A program made the position numbers and the translations under genes. Shown one piece after another: positions 1-8,232 of a stretch of DNA of 22,014 bases. The notes under the pieces are model-generated. The model was not told where the DNA came from and searched no databases. It saw only the letters and a program-made list of their open reading frames with translations. The stretch is from a virus: the IMG/VR virus record IMGVR_UViG_3300031951_001337, positions 1 through 22,014 of that record; one strand, 5' to 3'. Numbering within the stretch: position 1 is the stretch's first letter; each line of letters opens with the position of its first letter.

Positions 1-1
1 C

Positions 2-130
2 ATGGCCGCAGCCGCACACGATTCGGCATTCGCTAAACGCGCAGGCATCCCCCAGAGCGTAGCCCGCGAGTACAACCAAGCGGATAGGGGCAAGAAACTG
101 GCAGAGGCATTGAAGCGAGGCAAACGGTAA
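2..130 (+). CDS. Small conserved phage protein, possibly the 3' end of a longer gene
   Basis: The frame from ATG at 2 encodes 42 residues, rich in Ala, Lys and Arg, with the segment FAKRAGIPQSVAREYNQADR followed by a basic tail. Short proteins or C-termini with a 'GIPQSVA.EY..AD.GKK' pattern recur in phage genomes next to the terminase, with no known function. The frame is open up to the window edge, so the ATG at 2 may be internal. The stop (128-130) overlaps the next start as TAATG, which supports co-translation. The basic, helical composition could suit nucleic-acid binding, but that is speculation. Confidence 0.5.
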   Translation: MAAAAHDSAFAKRAGIPQSVAREYNQADRGKKLAEALKRGKR

Positions 131-486
131 TGCCGTACAAGCCCAAAAAGATAGCCGACGCGCTGCGGAATTATCGTTGGGAAAACCGCGCCATGTTCGA
201 CCAAACAGAGCCGGGTAACATCAACCTCAACGAAAGGCTCGGCGTAAAGAACGAAATCCCCGGCGAAGGCGGCATCAGCACCATTCGCAGCATGGGCGTT
301 AACATCGACGGCGAAGAGGTGCTTATCCCGACCGTGGTCAACGGGCGCATCGTCAGCGAGGACGAGGCCATCGCCCATTACCGCAGAACGGGAGAACATC
401 TCGGCAAGTTCAAAACCGCTAAAGGCAGCGACCGATTTGCGCAACGGCTTCACCAAGAAGAAGCAAAAAGGGTTAACGCAAAGTAA
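130..486 (+). CDS. Conserved phage protein of unknown function (118 aa)
   Basis: The protein has a compact conserved core, roughly residues 28-100: 'PGNINLNERLGVKN', 'GGISTIRSMGVNIDGEEVLI', 'PTVVNGRIVSEDEAIAHYRR' and 'TGEHLGKF'. I know this core from many phage proteins, both as a stand-alone small protein and as a domain inside large internal virion proteins. Its molecular role is not established. The start is fixed by the TAATG overlap with the preceding gene. The C-terminus is basic and helical. Because it sits just before the terminase genes, it could be a minor virion component or a packaging accessory. The gene is visibly less G+C-rich than the capsid genes downstream. Confidence 0.75.
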   Translation: MPYKPKKIADALRNYRWENRAMFDQTEPGNINLNERLGVKNEIPGEGGISTIRSMGVNIDGEEVLIPTVVNGRIVSEDEAIAHYRRTGEHLGKFKTAKGSDRFAQRLHQEEAKRVNAK

Positions 487-497
487 CACCCAAGTGA

Positions 498-538
498 TTG
501 ATTAACCCAATAAACAATCGTGATATATTAACCACGGT
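498..538 (+). promoter_or_regulatory. Candidate promoter in the only sizeable intergenic gap
   Basis: The 52-bp gap 487-538 is AT-rich in a G+C-rich genome. It contains TATATT at 524-529 as a possible -10, with TTAACC at 502-507 sixteen bases upstream as a weak -35. TTGATT at 498-503 is a closer -35 match but lies 20 bases away. Transcription would begin around 535-538, just ahead of the small-terminase ATG at 539, and no clear Shine-Dalgarno sequence precedes that ATG. A leaderless or nearly leaderless message is therefore possible. This is inference from sequence only. Confidence 0.3.
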
Positions 539-799
539 ATGCCAGCAGGTCGCCCTAAAGGAAGCCCAAACAAGTCAACCCAAGCCGCAAGGGAGGCCAT
601 CTCTCGTTTTGTAGACGGCAACGCAGACCGCTTGCAAGGCTGGCTCGACGAGATACACCGAGAGAAGGGCGCAGAGGCGGCGTTCAGTTGCTTCAGCAGC
701 CTGCTGGAATACCATGTCCCGAAGTTGCAGCGCACAGAACTGACGGGCAAGGACGGCGGCGATCAGGTGGTGGTCTACCGTTGGGGTGAGCCGAAGTGA
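539..799 (+). CDS. terS: Terminase small subunit-like protein
   Basis: The 86-residue protein lies immediately before terL and overlaps it (GTGA at 796-799). Its N-terminus GRPKGSPNKST (residues 4-14) is an AT-hook-like basic segment typical of a small-terminase group. A helical domain follows (about 15-65), then the motif 'LLEYHVPKLQRTEL' (about 54-67), also typical of these proteins. The presumed role is recognition of the phage genome and handing it to TerL for packaging. It is short for a small terminase (often 100-180 residues), but short relatives of this pattern are common. The start lacks a good ribosome binding site. The call rests on motif resemblance and on position. Confidence 0.72.
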   Translation: MPAGRPKGSPNKSTQAAREAISRFVDGNADRLQGWLDEIHREKGAEAAFSCFSSLLEYHVPKLQRTELTGKDGGDQVVVYRWGEPK

Positions 800-2118
800 C
801 CGAGGTGCTGCTGCCCTACGAACCCCGTAGGCAGTTTATGCCCTTCCACAACCGCACCCAAAGGTGGGCCTGCCTCATCGCGCACAGACGCGCAGGCAAG
901 ACCGTAGCGGCAATCAACGACATCCTGCGGGCAGGCATCATGTACCGGGGGCCGAATGGCCTCTTTGGGTATGTCGCCCCGTTCCTGAACCAAGCCCGCC
1001 GCATCGCATGGGACTACTTCAAGTTCTACGGTGCGCCGCTCATCGCTGACGCCAACGAGCAGCAGATGACCCTGACGCTCAAGAACGGCACGAAGGTCAG
1101 CCTGTTCGGAGCCGACAACGCCGATTCGATGCGCGGCCTCGGCTTCAGCGGCATCTACCTCGACGAGTACGGGGACTTCAAGCCCTCGGTGTTCGGCAAT
1201 GTCATCCGTCCTGCCCTGTCGGACAAGCAGGGCTGGTGCGTGTTCGCCGGAACGCCGAAGGGCAAGAACGCCTTCTGGGACATCTACCAGACGGCGCAGC
1301 GACTTCCTGACGATTGGTTCTTGCTTCGCCTGCCAGCATCCACCTCGCACCTCCTTCCTCTGGGTGAACTTGAGGCGGCGCGGGCGCAATTGTCCGAGGA
1401 TCAGTACCTGCAAGAGTACGAATGCTCGTTTGAAGCAGCCATCCTCGGAGCCTTTTTCGGTCGGGAAATGCGCGAGGCCGAACCCAGAATCAAGCGGGTG
1501 GACTATGACCCCGCCCTGCCCGTCTACACGGCGTGGGACTTGGGCTACCGGGACGATACCGCTATTTGGTTCTGGCAGCAGGCCCGGGGCGAGCTGCGGG
1601 TCATCGACTTCTATGCCGTCAGCGGTGCAGACATACGCGATATTGCGGGTGTCGTGTTGGGCAAGGGATACCGTTATGAGCGGCATTTCTTACCGCACGA
1701 TGCCCGCGCCAAGTCGCTACAGACGGGCAAGAGCATTGTGGAGCAGTTGGCGGCGCATCTGGATGTCGGCAAACTCGCTGTCGTGCCGGACATCGGCATC
1801 CAGTCGGGCATCCAAGCGGTGCGCCTGATGCTGCCAAAGGTGTGGTTTGACGCGGATCGGTGTCGCGACGGCATCGAAGCCCTGCGGCAGTATCAGCGCG
1901 AGTGGGACGAGGACAAGAAAGCGTTCCGGCAGTCCCCCCGGCATGATTGGACTTCCCATCCTGCCGACGCTTTCCGTATGATGGCGGTAGCGTGGGGCGA
2001 GCGGTTGGAACCTGCCCGCCCTGCCGAACCCCGACCGCTGATGGTCGGCCCCGAGAACACGGTGACCCTGAACGATATGTGGGCCACGCATCGGCCCAAC
2101 AGGAGTGCGAGGATATGA
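796..2118 (+). CDS. terL: Terminase large subunit (packaging ATPase and nuclease)
   Basis: TerL pumps DNA into the procapsid at the portal and cuts the concatemer. The ATPase signatures are in order: Walker A AHRRAGKT at residues 29-36, Walker B IYLDE at 120-124 with catalytic Glu124, and the coupling motif FAGTPKG at 150-156. The C-terminal RNase H-like nuclease shows its acidic residues: Asp248 in 'AWDLGYRDD', Asp302 in 'LPHDAR' and Asp391 in 'HPADAFRMM'. At 440 residues it is complete and of normal length. It starts with GTG at 796, overlapping the small-terminase stop, and ends in an ATGA overlap with the next gene. The only AGCT tetramer of the window (1592-1595) lies in this gene. Confidence 0.97.
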   Translation: MTEVLLPYEPRRQFMPFHNRTQRWACLIAHRRAGKTVAAINDILRAGIMYRGPNGLFGYVAPFLNQARRIAWDYFKFYGAPLIADANEQQMTLTLKNGTKVSLFGADNADSMRGLGFSGIYLDEYGDFKPSVFGNVIRPALSDKQGWCVFAGTPKGKNAFWDIYQTAQRLPDDWFLLRLPASTSHLLPLGELEAARAQLSEDQYLQEYECSFEAAILGAFFGREMREAEPRIKRVDYDPALPVYTAWDLGYRDDTAIWFWQQARGELRVIDFYAVSGADIRDIAGVVLGKGYRYERHFLPHDARAKSLQTGKSIVEQLAAHLDVGKLAVVPDIGIQSGIQAVRLMLPKVWFDADRCRDGIEALRQYQREWDEDKKAFRQSPRHDWTSHPADAFRMMAVAWGERLEPARPAEPRPLMVGPENTVTLNDMWATHRPNRSARI

Positions 2119-2420
2119 GCGGCGTAATGAATCCCTACCGCTATGCTTACGAGGCTGTAGCGGCTTCCCAGACCGATCAGGCGTTGGGTACGACGGGCGG
2201 CACGGGTGACTACCTGCATCGCCTCCTCATCAGCGTCTCGACGGCATCGACGGCATCGGTTACGCTGAAGGACGGTGCAACGACCATCTTCACGACCCCT
2301 GCTGCGACCCCCATCGGCGTGTACAGCGTCGAGGTCAACGCCGTCTCGCGCAACGGTGCGTGGAATGTCAGCACCGGGTCGAATGTCACGGCTGTCGGCG
2401 TTGGCGTGTTCAGCGCGTAA
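2115..2420 (+). CDS. Small beta-rich virion-type protein (101 aa)
   Basis: The start is the ATG at 2115, which shares ATGA with the terL stop and has AGGAG at 2101-2105. The open frame extends further upstream, but only inside terL. The protein begins 'MSGVMNPYRYAYEAVAASQT'. A Thr/Val/Ser-rich all-beta domain follows, with 'LISVSTASTASVTLKDG' and a terminal 'GAWNVSTGSNVTAVGVGVF'. Similar small beta-sandwich proteins are frequent in phage head modules and are taken to be virion decorations or head-fibre pieces. No function is proven. The stop overlaps the portal start as TAATG. Confidence 0.8.
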   Translation: MSGVMNPYRYAYEAVAASQTDQALGTTGGTGDYLHRLLISVSTASTASVTLKDGATTIFTTPAATPIGVYSVEVNAVSRNGAWNVSTGSNVTAVGVGVFSA

Positions 2421-4672
2421 TGGAACAGGCCAGTCAGGAACTAGAGCAGTACCTACGCACGGTCGGTGCGTATGACAGCGAGTTCGCCAAGTGGAATGCG
2501 CGGGTCAAGAAGGTACTGAAGCGATACCGCGATGACACCCGTGGGCAGTCGCTGACCGAAGGCGCGAAATTCAACATCCTGTGGTCGAATGTCCAGACGC
2601 TCATCCCTGCCGTTTATGCACGACTGCCGAAAGCCGATGTGCGGCGCAGGTTCGGTGACAGCGATCCGGTGGGCCGTGTTGCCGCCTCGCTCGTAGAACG
2701 CGCCCTCGACTTTGAGATAGAGCATTACCCCGACTTCCGCAGCACGATGGGCCTTTCCGTTGAGGATAGGTTCTTGGGCGGTCGCGGCACGGCGTGGGTG
2801 CGGTATGAGCCTCATGTGGCCCCTGTCGGCATTGAGGACGATGGCGTTGCCATTACCTCTGACATCGAACAGGGCGAGGGTGCGCCGCCTGACCTAGAGC
2901 GCATTGACTACGAGTGCGCCACGACTGACTATGTGCATTGGAAGGACTTTGGACACTCCCCCGGGCGCACATGGGAGGAAGTCACCTGTGTATGGCGATG
3001 GGTCTATATGACCCATGATGCCGTTGTGGAGCGGTTTGGCGAGGATGTAGCGCGGCAGATACCCCTCGACAGCGGCCCCGAGCCGTTGAACGCTTACAAC
3101 GACAAGAAGCGCATCTACAACCGAGCGAAAATCTGCGAGTTGTGGGACAAGGAACGCAACAAGGTCGTGTGGTTCAGCAAGGGGATGCCGTCCATCATCG
3201 ACGAGCGCGATGACCCGCTCGGCCTTGAGGGGTTCTTCCCCTGCCCGAAGCCGCTGTATGCGACCACGACTAGCGACACCCTCGTCCCCGTCCCGGACTT
3301 CGTGCTGTATCAGGATCAGGCGCAGGAACTCGACATCCTGTCCGACCGCATTGACGGACTCGTTAAGGCTCTGCGTGTTCGCGGCGTGTATGACGCCTCG
3401 CAGCCTGCCCTACAGCGACTCTTGACCGAGGGCGACAACAACGCCTTGATTCCGGTCGACAAGTGGATGGCCTTTAGCGAGAAGGGCGGGTTGAAGGGGT
3501 CGATTGACCTGCTGCCGCTCGACACGCTCGCCGCTGCCCTCCTGCAATGCTACCAAGCACGGCAGGACATCAAGGGGCAGATATACGAAATCACGGGCAT
3601 CGCTGACATCATCCGTGGGCAGACTGCGGCGAGTGAGACAGCGACGGCGCAGCAGATCAAGGGCCAGTACGCCGGGTTGCGCTTGAGGTCGATGCAGGAG
3701 CAGGTTGCCCTGTTCGCGTCGGAACTCATCAAGTTGAAGGCACAGGTCATGTGCCTGAAGTTCCAGCCCGAAACCATCCTCGCCTACGCTGCGGCAGACC
3801 AGATGTCGCCTGCCGACCAGCAGTACATCCCGCAGGCCATCGAACTCATCCGCAACAAGCCGCTACGCAACTTCCGCGTGGACATCGCTGCGGATAGCCT
3901 CGTCCAGTTGGACGAAGCGCAGATGAAGCAGGATCGGATGCAGTTCCTACAGGCATTCGGCGGCTTCATGAACCAGACGCTTCCTGTAGCGCAGGCGGTT
4001 CCGCAGTTGGCCCCTGCCATCGTGGAACTGATGAAATTCGGCATCCAAGCGTTTAAGGAGAGCCGCAGCGTGGAAGGTGTGCTGACGCAGACGATTGAGC
4101 AGTTGCAGGAGAGCGGTGCGCCCAACCCGCAGGATGCCATGCAGCAGCAGGCCGAGGCAGCGGCGCAGGCTGAACAGGCGAAGGTTCAGGCGCAGATGCA
4201 GGCCGAGCAGACCAAGATGCAGATGGAGCAGGCCAAGACGCAGGCCCAGATGCAGTTGGAACAGGCCAAGATGCAGCAGGAAATGGCGTTGGAGCAGCAG
4301 CGTCAGCAGTTCCAGCAGCAGTTGGAAGCCCAGAAGATGCAGCAGGAGGCCGAACTTGCCAAGTTCAAGGCCAACCTCGACGCCGCTACGAAGGTGATGG
4401 TTGCGCGTATCTCTGCCAACCCCGGCTTGGACATCCCCATGTTTGAAGCGCAGCAGCAGGTCAACGAGAAAGTCGTACAAGACTTGGGCGCGGGTGTGAT
4501 GGCGCAGATGGACAGGCTTGCTGCGCTCTACGCGCAGATGGCGAATGACCAGCGCGGCAACATGGCGCAGATCACGGCGGCTCTTGCGGCCCTGTCTGCC
4601 CCAAAGCGCATCATCCGTGGGACAGACGGTCGAGCGGTAGGCGTTGAGCCTGTGCGCGAACAACTGAATTGA
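2420..4672 (+). CDS. Portal protein (large, P22-like size)
   Basis: The portal forms the dodecameric ring at the DNA-entry vertex that docks TerL and later the tail. I place the start at ATG 2420 (TAATG overlap) rather than at an in-frame GTG at 2360 that lies inside the previous gene. The 750 residues compare with about 725 in P22. Recognisable portal features include the N-terminal helical part (about 1-60), the central 'VPVPDFVLYQDQAQELDILS' and the 'GIADIIRGQTAASETATAQQ' region, which is typical of this portal group. Residues about 575-655 are an almost pure Gln/Ala/Met/Lys/Glu helix with heptad-like units (MQAEQTK, MQMEQAK), likely forming a C-terminal helical barrel inside the head as in P22. 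A short linker leads to the next gene. Confidence 0.92.
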   Translation: MEQASQELEQYLRTVGAYDSEFAKWNARVKKVLKRYRDDTRGQSLTEGAKFNILWSNVQTLIPAVYARLPKADVRRRFGDSDPVGRVAASLVERALDFEIEHYPDFRSTMGLSVEDRFLGGRGTAWVRYEPHVAPVGIEDDGVAITSDIEQGEGAPPDLERIDYECATTDYVHWKDFGHSPGRTWEEVTCVWRWVYMTHDAVVERFGEDVARQIPLDSGPEPLNAYNDKKRIYNRAKICELWDKERNKVVWFSKGMPSIIDERDDPLGLEGFFPCPKPLYATTTSDTLVPVPDFVLYQDQAQELDILSDRIDGLVKALRVRGVYDASQPALQRLLTEGDNNALIPVDKWMAFSEKGGLKGSIDLLPLDTLAAALLQCYQARQDIKGQIYEITGIADIIRGQTAASETATAQQIKGQYAGLRLRSMQEQVALFASELIKLKAQVMCLKFQPETILAYAAADQMSPADQQYIPQAIELIRNKPLRNFRVDIAADSLVQLDEAQMKQDRMQFLQAFGGFMNQTLPVAQAVPQLAPAIVELMKFGIQAFKESRSVEGVLTQTIEQLQESGAPNPQDAMQQQAEAAAQAEQAKVQAQMQAEQTKMQMEQAKTQAQMQLEQAKMQQEMALEQQRQQFQQQLEAQKMQQEAELAKFKANLDAATKVMVARISANPGLDIPMFEAQQQVNEKVVQDLGAGVMAQMDRLAALYAQMANDQRGNMAQITAALAALSAPKRIIRGTDGRAVGVEPVREQLN

Positions 4673-4680
4673 GGTAGTCC

Positions 4681-6390
4681 GTGCCTGACAATGTTGGCTA
4701 TACACCGGGCGTAGGCGCAACCGTCGCTGCCGATGACATCGGCGGGGTACTGCACCAGCGCGTCAAAATCGGCGTGGGATCGGATGGCACGGCGGTAGAT
4801 GTCTCGTCGGCTAATCCGATGCCGATTACCGCCCCCTCGGCGTTGCCCATCAGCACCCCAAGCGCGATTGATGTCAATGTGGGGAACTTCCCCGCTTCGC
4901 AGGCTGTCACGGGGCCGCTGACCGACGCGCAGTTGCGGGCCACGGCTGTCCCGGTGAGTGCGTCGGCGTTGCCGCTGCCTTCGGGTGCTGCGACCTCGGC
5001 CCTTCAGCCTGACATTCGCACCACGCACCCGCTATATGGCGACCGTGGGTCGGTCGTGCGTCAGGCTCCCGCCGACATCTGGTCGGTAGGCTTTGCGGAT
5101 TCTGGGTCGGGCTTGCTTGCGACCGAGTTCACGCAGCGTCGGGCGGGTACGGGTGTCACCGTATCGCAGTCCTCGTCTAACCTCGTCATCGCGGCGGGCA
5201 CGACCGCCAACGCCGAGTACCTTGCCCGTAGCACGACCGCATTCCGTGGCGCGTTTATCGGGCGGCACAAGACCATCCTTTCGCAGCGCATCGCCAACAA
5301 CAACTTTGCGGTGATGATGGCCGATAGAATTGGCGAGGGCTTGTCCTGCACCATCAACAGCGCGACGAGTATCACCGTCACGAAGGTGGCTCACGGCTAC
5401 ACGGCGGTGAATGTCGGGCAGTTCATGATGGTTGGCGCGATCAGCGGCGCAAACGGTGTGCCGGGTCGTTATGCCATCGCGTCCGTTCCGACCGCCGACA
5501 CCATCAACTTTACGGTTGCGGGGTGGCCTGCGTCGGGTTCCTGTACCGTCGACCTGTTCGGGTGGAACTACATCTGGACGCAGTACAGCGGCACGACGGC
5601 GACCAACGCCAGCATTGACGCGCAGCGGCGCGGTTGGAATTCGGGCCTTACCACGGCGACCGTCAACACGACCGCATCGCCCGGTCATGTGATGAACACC
5701 TACGCCGATGGTCGCAATGTCGCGTGGTCGGACGCGCTGGTAGCGTCTGCGACCACGCCGACCATCACCACCCGCGCAAGCCGCATCGAATCGCTTCCTG
5801 ATGACGATGTGGAACTGTATGTGTACCTTTGGGCGTACAACGGCACGACAAACCCCGCCAGCACGACAACTTGGACGATCGGATTTGTGTCGGTTGAGGA
5901 CAACGCCAATGTCCCGACATACATCGCAGGCGCAAGGCCGACCGGCTCTGCTGCCCCGCTTCCGATTTCTGGCACGGTATCTTTTACGCAGCCTGCATTG
6001 GTGGCGGGTACTGCGGCGATTGGCGATGTCGGCATCCAGTACCGAGCCAGCGCGACGGGTGCGGGTACTCCGACCATCATCAACTCCCCGGCTACGCCAG
6101 CGGTGCAGACCATCAAAGGCACGGCGGGCAGACTGTTGGGCGTGGTGCTGAACAACACCAACGCAACGGCCCGGTTCTTCAAGGTCTTTAACGCCACGGC
6201 CCCGACGCTTGGCACCACGGCAGCAATACTTGATATTCCGCTGCCGCAAAACCAACCTGTTGTAATCACCTTCGAGGGCGGCATCGGCTTTGCTACCGCC
6301 ATCACTTGCGCGGTGACTGGCGGCAGAGGGGCGACCAACAACTCTGTCATCACGCTTGATGATGTCACGGGCTTCACGCTTCACGCATAA
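4681..6390 (+). CDS. Large virion protein, adhesin or head-fibre-like
   Basis: The start is GTG at 4681, preceded by TGAGGT that overlaps the portal stop; no ATG fits. The 569-residue protein has three visible parts. The N-terminal stalk-like segment (about 20-105) carries 'RVKIGVGSDGTAVDVSS' and 'VTGPLTDAQLRATAVPVS', motifs shared by many phage fibre-like proteins. A Thr/Ser/Ala-rich middle domain (about 105-420) is probably all beta. The C-terminal domain (about 430-569) is a separate beta unit ('LLGVVLNNTNATARFFKVFN', 'FEGGIGFATAITCAVTGG') that is also found alone in phage virion proteins. Lying between portal and scaffold rather than in the tail module, it may decorate the head or vertex, but a tail-attached role cannot be excluded. 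Confidence 0.75.
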   Translation: MPDNVGYTPGVGATVAADDIGGVLHQRVKIGVGSDGTAVDVSSANPMPITAPSALPISTPSAIDVNVGNFPASQAVTGPLTDAQLRATAVPVSASALPLPSGAATSALQPDIRTTHPLYGDRGSVVRQAPADIWSVGFADSGSGLLATEFTQRRAGTGVTVSQSSSNLVIAAGTTANAEYLARSTTAFRGAFIGRHKTILSQRIANNNFAVMMADRIGEGLSCTINSATSITVTKVAHGYTAVNVGQFMMVGAISGANGVPGRYAIASVPTADTINFTVAGWPASGSCTVDLFGWNYIWTQYSGTTATNASIDAQRRGWNSGLTTATVNTTASPGHVMNTYADGRNVAWSDALVASATTPTITTRASRIESLPDDDVELYVYLWAYNGTTNPASTTTWTIGFVSVEDNANVPTYIAGARPTGSAAPLPISGTVSFTQPALVAGTAAIGDVGIQYRASATGAGTPTIINSPATPAVQTIKGTAGRLLGVVLNNTNATARFFKVFNATAPTLGTTAAILDIPLPQNQPVVITFEGGIGFATAITCAVTGGRGATNNSVITLDDVTGFTLHA

Positions 6391-6400
6391 GGGTAAACAG

Positions 6401-6562
6401 ATGACGATTGCAGAACTGATCCAGTTGGCTGAACGGCGCATCGCTTACCTTGAGCAGCGTAAGGTCGCCGCGCAGGACACGGGCGATGTGGACATGATTG
6501 CCCGCTGTGACCGAGACATCACCGAAACGCAGACCACGCTGAACGCGCTTCGCGGCCTCTGA
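6401..6562 (+). CDS. Small helical protein of unknown function (53 aa)
   Basis: ATG 6401 follows AAGGG at 6389-6393. The product is a short two-helix protein ('TIAELIQLAERRIAYLEQRK', then 'DVDMIARCDRDITETQTTL'). Its pattern recurs in small phage proteins located near fibre or head genes. The frame continues upstream into the preceding gene's DNA, but the ATG at 6401 with its ribosome binding site is the natural start. The stop overlaps the next gene as TGATG. A helical hairpin of this size could be a chaperone or minor structural part; nothing in the sequence decides this. Confidence 0.75.
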   Translation: MTIAELIQLAERRIAYLEQRKVAAQDTGDVDMIARCDRDITETQTTLNALRGL

Positions 6563-6897
6563 TGTTCCTGACGCTCCTACAATCGCAAGGAGAGCCACCA
6601 CCGCCGCCAATCATCGACATTGACACGCACGACGGCGACAGGCATCGCAAGCGCATCCGCAAGGTGCGCGACGAGCGCGAACTGCGACGGGAACAGGTCA
6701 TCGCGGCTTATCAGACGCTGCTAGAGGCCCGCCCGCAGGAAGCGGCAGAGATAGTGGCAGAGTTCGCCACGCCCGCCACAACGCTTCGTGCGCCGTCCGT
6801 GGACTTCGATGCGCTGTTGGCAGACTTGGACGCTGCCGAGCGGCTGTATCAGTTGTACTTGGACTTGGACGATGAAGAAGTGCTGCTGCTGATATGA
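6562..6897 (+). CDS. Hypothetical protein (111 aa)
   Basis: I do not recognise a characterised family. The sequence begins with a short hydrophobic stretch and a proline run (EPPPPPIIDIDTHDGD). A strongly basic patch 'RHRKRIRKVRDERELRRE' follows (about 27-44), then an Ala/Leu/Glu-rich helix, ending in an acidic and hydrophobic tail 'LDLDDEEVLLLI'. Proline-rich starts followed by an Arg/Lys helix occur in several small phage proteins near scaffold genes. It is coupled at both ends: TGATG with the gene before and ATGA with the gene after. Confidence 0.75.
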   Translation: MFLTLLQSQGEPPPPPIIDIDTHDGDRHRKRIRKVRDERELRREQVIAAYQTLLEARPQEAAEIVAEFATPATTLRAPSVDFDALLADLDAAERLYQLYLDLDDEEVLLLI

Positions 6898-7241
6898 AGA
6901 AAACCTACATCCTCATCGACAACGAATGGGTCGAGCGCAAGCGTGACAAGCGCGGGCGGTATCACTATGTGATGCCTGATATCCAGCCCTACAAGAGCAT
7001 GATTGACGGTCGGATGGTCACTTCCCGGTCGGAGCATCGGGCGCATCTGAAGGCGCATAACTGCGTCGAGGTGGGGAACGAAGACCCGACCAAGCATGGC
7101 CCGAAGCGCAAGGTTGACCGTTCCCGGCTTGAGCGCATCAAGTGGGAGGTCAACAACAACATGACCAACGAGCAGGCAGACCGTGTGCTGCGCCAGATTC
7201 GGACGGAACTGAACTTCACCAATCCCCACAGGAGAGGCTAA
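6894..7241 (+). CDS. Conserved phage protein of unknown function (115 aa)
   Basis: The central segment 'MPDIQPYKSMIDGRMVTSRS' followed by 'EHRAHLKAHNCVEVGNED' (about residues 27-64) is a pattern I recognise from many phage genomes, where it sits just upstream of the scaffold or capsid gene. No function is assigned. The protein is basic and rich in Arg, Lys, His and Asn. Its C-terminal helix 'NNNMTNEQADRVLRQIRTEL' could be an interaction segment. The start overlaps the previous stop (ATGA) and the end overlaps the scaffold start (TAATG), so its expression is probably tied to the scaffold. Confidence 0.8.
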   Translation: MKKTYILIDNEWVERKRDKRGRYHYVMPDIQPYKSMIDGRMVTSRSEHRAHLKAHNCVEVGNEDPTKHGPKRKVDRSRLERIKWEVNNNMTNEQADRVLRQIRTELNFTNPHRRG

Positions 7242-8209
7242 TGGATACCCCACAGGTAGAGACTGATGACCGCCGTGCCATTCTGGAGCAGGGCTTTGAC
7301 GCTGCGGAGAAGGGCGAACCGATCCCGAGCGTAGCCCGGGACGAGGCAGGGCGATTTGCCCCGAAGCCGCAGGAAGCCGCAGAGCCGCCTGCCGACCCCC
7401 CGGTGTGGGAGCGTCCCCCGGCATCGTGGAAGAAGGACTACCACCAGCAATGGGGAACCATTGACCCGAAGGTGCGGGAGTATGTCTGGCAGCGCGAGGA
7501 GCAGATGCGGAAGGGGGTGGAACCCCTACTGACGAAGGCGCAGTTTGCCGACGCGATGCATCAGGCCATTGAGCCGTACCGCGAGACTATCCGTGGCCTC
7601 GGCATCCCCGAGCATGAGGCGGTCGCCGCCTTGATGAAGGCCGACTACACCCTACGCACCACAAACGACCCTGCCGCCCGTGCGGCGTACTTTCAGCAGT
7701 TGGCACAGGCGTATGGGGTGAACCTCGGAGGCTCCCAGAACGCCCCGCAAGCGAATACGCAGCAGGGGGTTGACCCCGTGGTGTGGCAGTTGCAGAATGA
7801 ACTCAACAAAGTCCGTGGCGAAGTCATGGGCTGGAAACAGCAGCAGGAAATGGTCGAAAACCAAGCCCTGTTGGGTGAGATTGAGAGTTTCAGTCAGAAG
7901 GCCGAGCATTTTGAGGATGCCCGTCCGACCATGATCCAACTCCTACAGAGTGGCATGGCCCAGACGCTTGACGAGGCATACGAGAAGGCCATCAGACTTG
8001 ATTCTGCGTTGTTTGAGCGCGTGAACTCGGCCCGACAGGCCGAAGCGCAGGCGAAGGCAGCGCAGGACGCTAATCGGGCAGCGAAGGTCGCCCGTGCAGC
8101 AGCGGTCAGCGTCAGAAGTGCCACACCCGGCACAAACACGGCTCCGAAGGCAGCAAACCGTCGCGCGATGTTGGAAGAGGCGTTAGCCGAAACCGAGTCG
8201 CGTTTGTAA
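7241..8209 (+). CDS. Scaffolding protein
   Basis: This gene precedes the major capsid gene and encodes a 322-residue, charged, Gln/Ala/Glu-rich, mostly helical protein, as expected for a scaffold that guides procapsid assembly and then leaves. I chose ATG 7241 (TAATG overlap, GGAG at 7231-7234); the longer open frame upstream lies within the previous gene. The proline-rich region with 'WERPPASWKKDYHQQWGTID' (about residues 52-71) and the long helical stretches after it resemble scaffolds next to P22-type capsid genes. The last 60 residues are Ala/Arg/Lys-rich ('AQAKAAQDANRAAKVARAAA'), suitable for contacting the inner capsid surface. No protease motif is seen. Confidence 0.88.
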   Translation: MDTPQVETDDRRAILEQGFDAAEKGEPIPSVARDEAGRFAPKPQEAAEPPADPPVWERPPASWKKDYHQQWGTIDPKVREYVWQREEQMRKGVEPLLTKAQFADAMHQAIEPYRETIRGLGIPEHEAVAALMKADYTLRTTNDPAARAAYFQQLAQAYGVNLGGSQNAPQANTQQGVDPVVWQLQNELNKVRGEVMGWKQQQEMVENQALLGEIESFSQKAEHFEDARPTMIQLLQSGMAQTLDEAYEKAIRLDSALFERVNSARQAEAQAKAAQDANRAAKVARAAAVSVRSATPGTNTAPKAANRRAMLEEALAETESRL

Positions 8210-8232
8210 CCAATCTGATTCAGGAGTAACAA

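Noticed and set aside
1199-1828. 209-codon alternative + frame inside terL
   Set aside because: Ser/Arg/Cys-rich frame-shifted reading of the TerL nuclease region; TerL motifs are intact in the other frame.
1947-2114. 56-codon upstream extension of the small beta-rich protein into terL
   Set aside because: It is out-of-frame terL coding sequence; ATG 2115 has its own AGGAG and an ATGA overlap.
2360-2420. Upstream GTG start that would lengthen the portal by 20 residues
   Set aside because: It lies entirely within the preceding gene, and the ATG at 2420 forms a TAATG junction like those elsewhere in the operon.
5032-6441. 469-codon minus-strand open frame opposite the adhesin-like gene
   Set aside because: Arg-rich antisense of a clear coding frame with recognisable phage motifs; no independent support.
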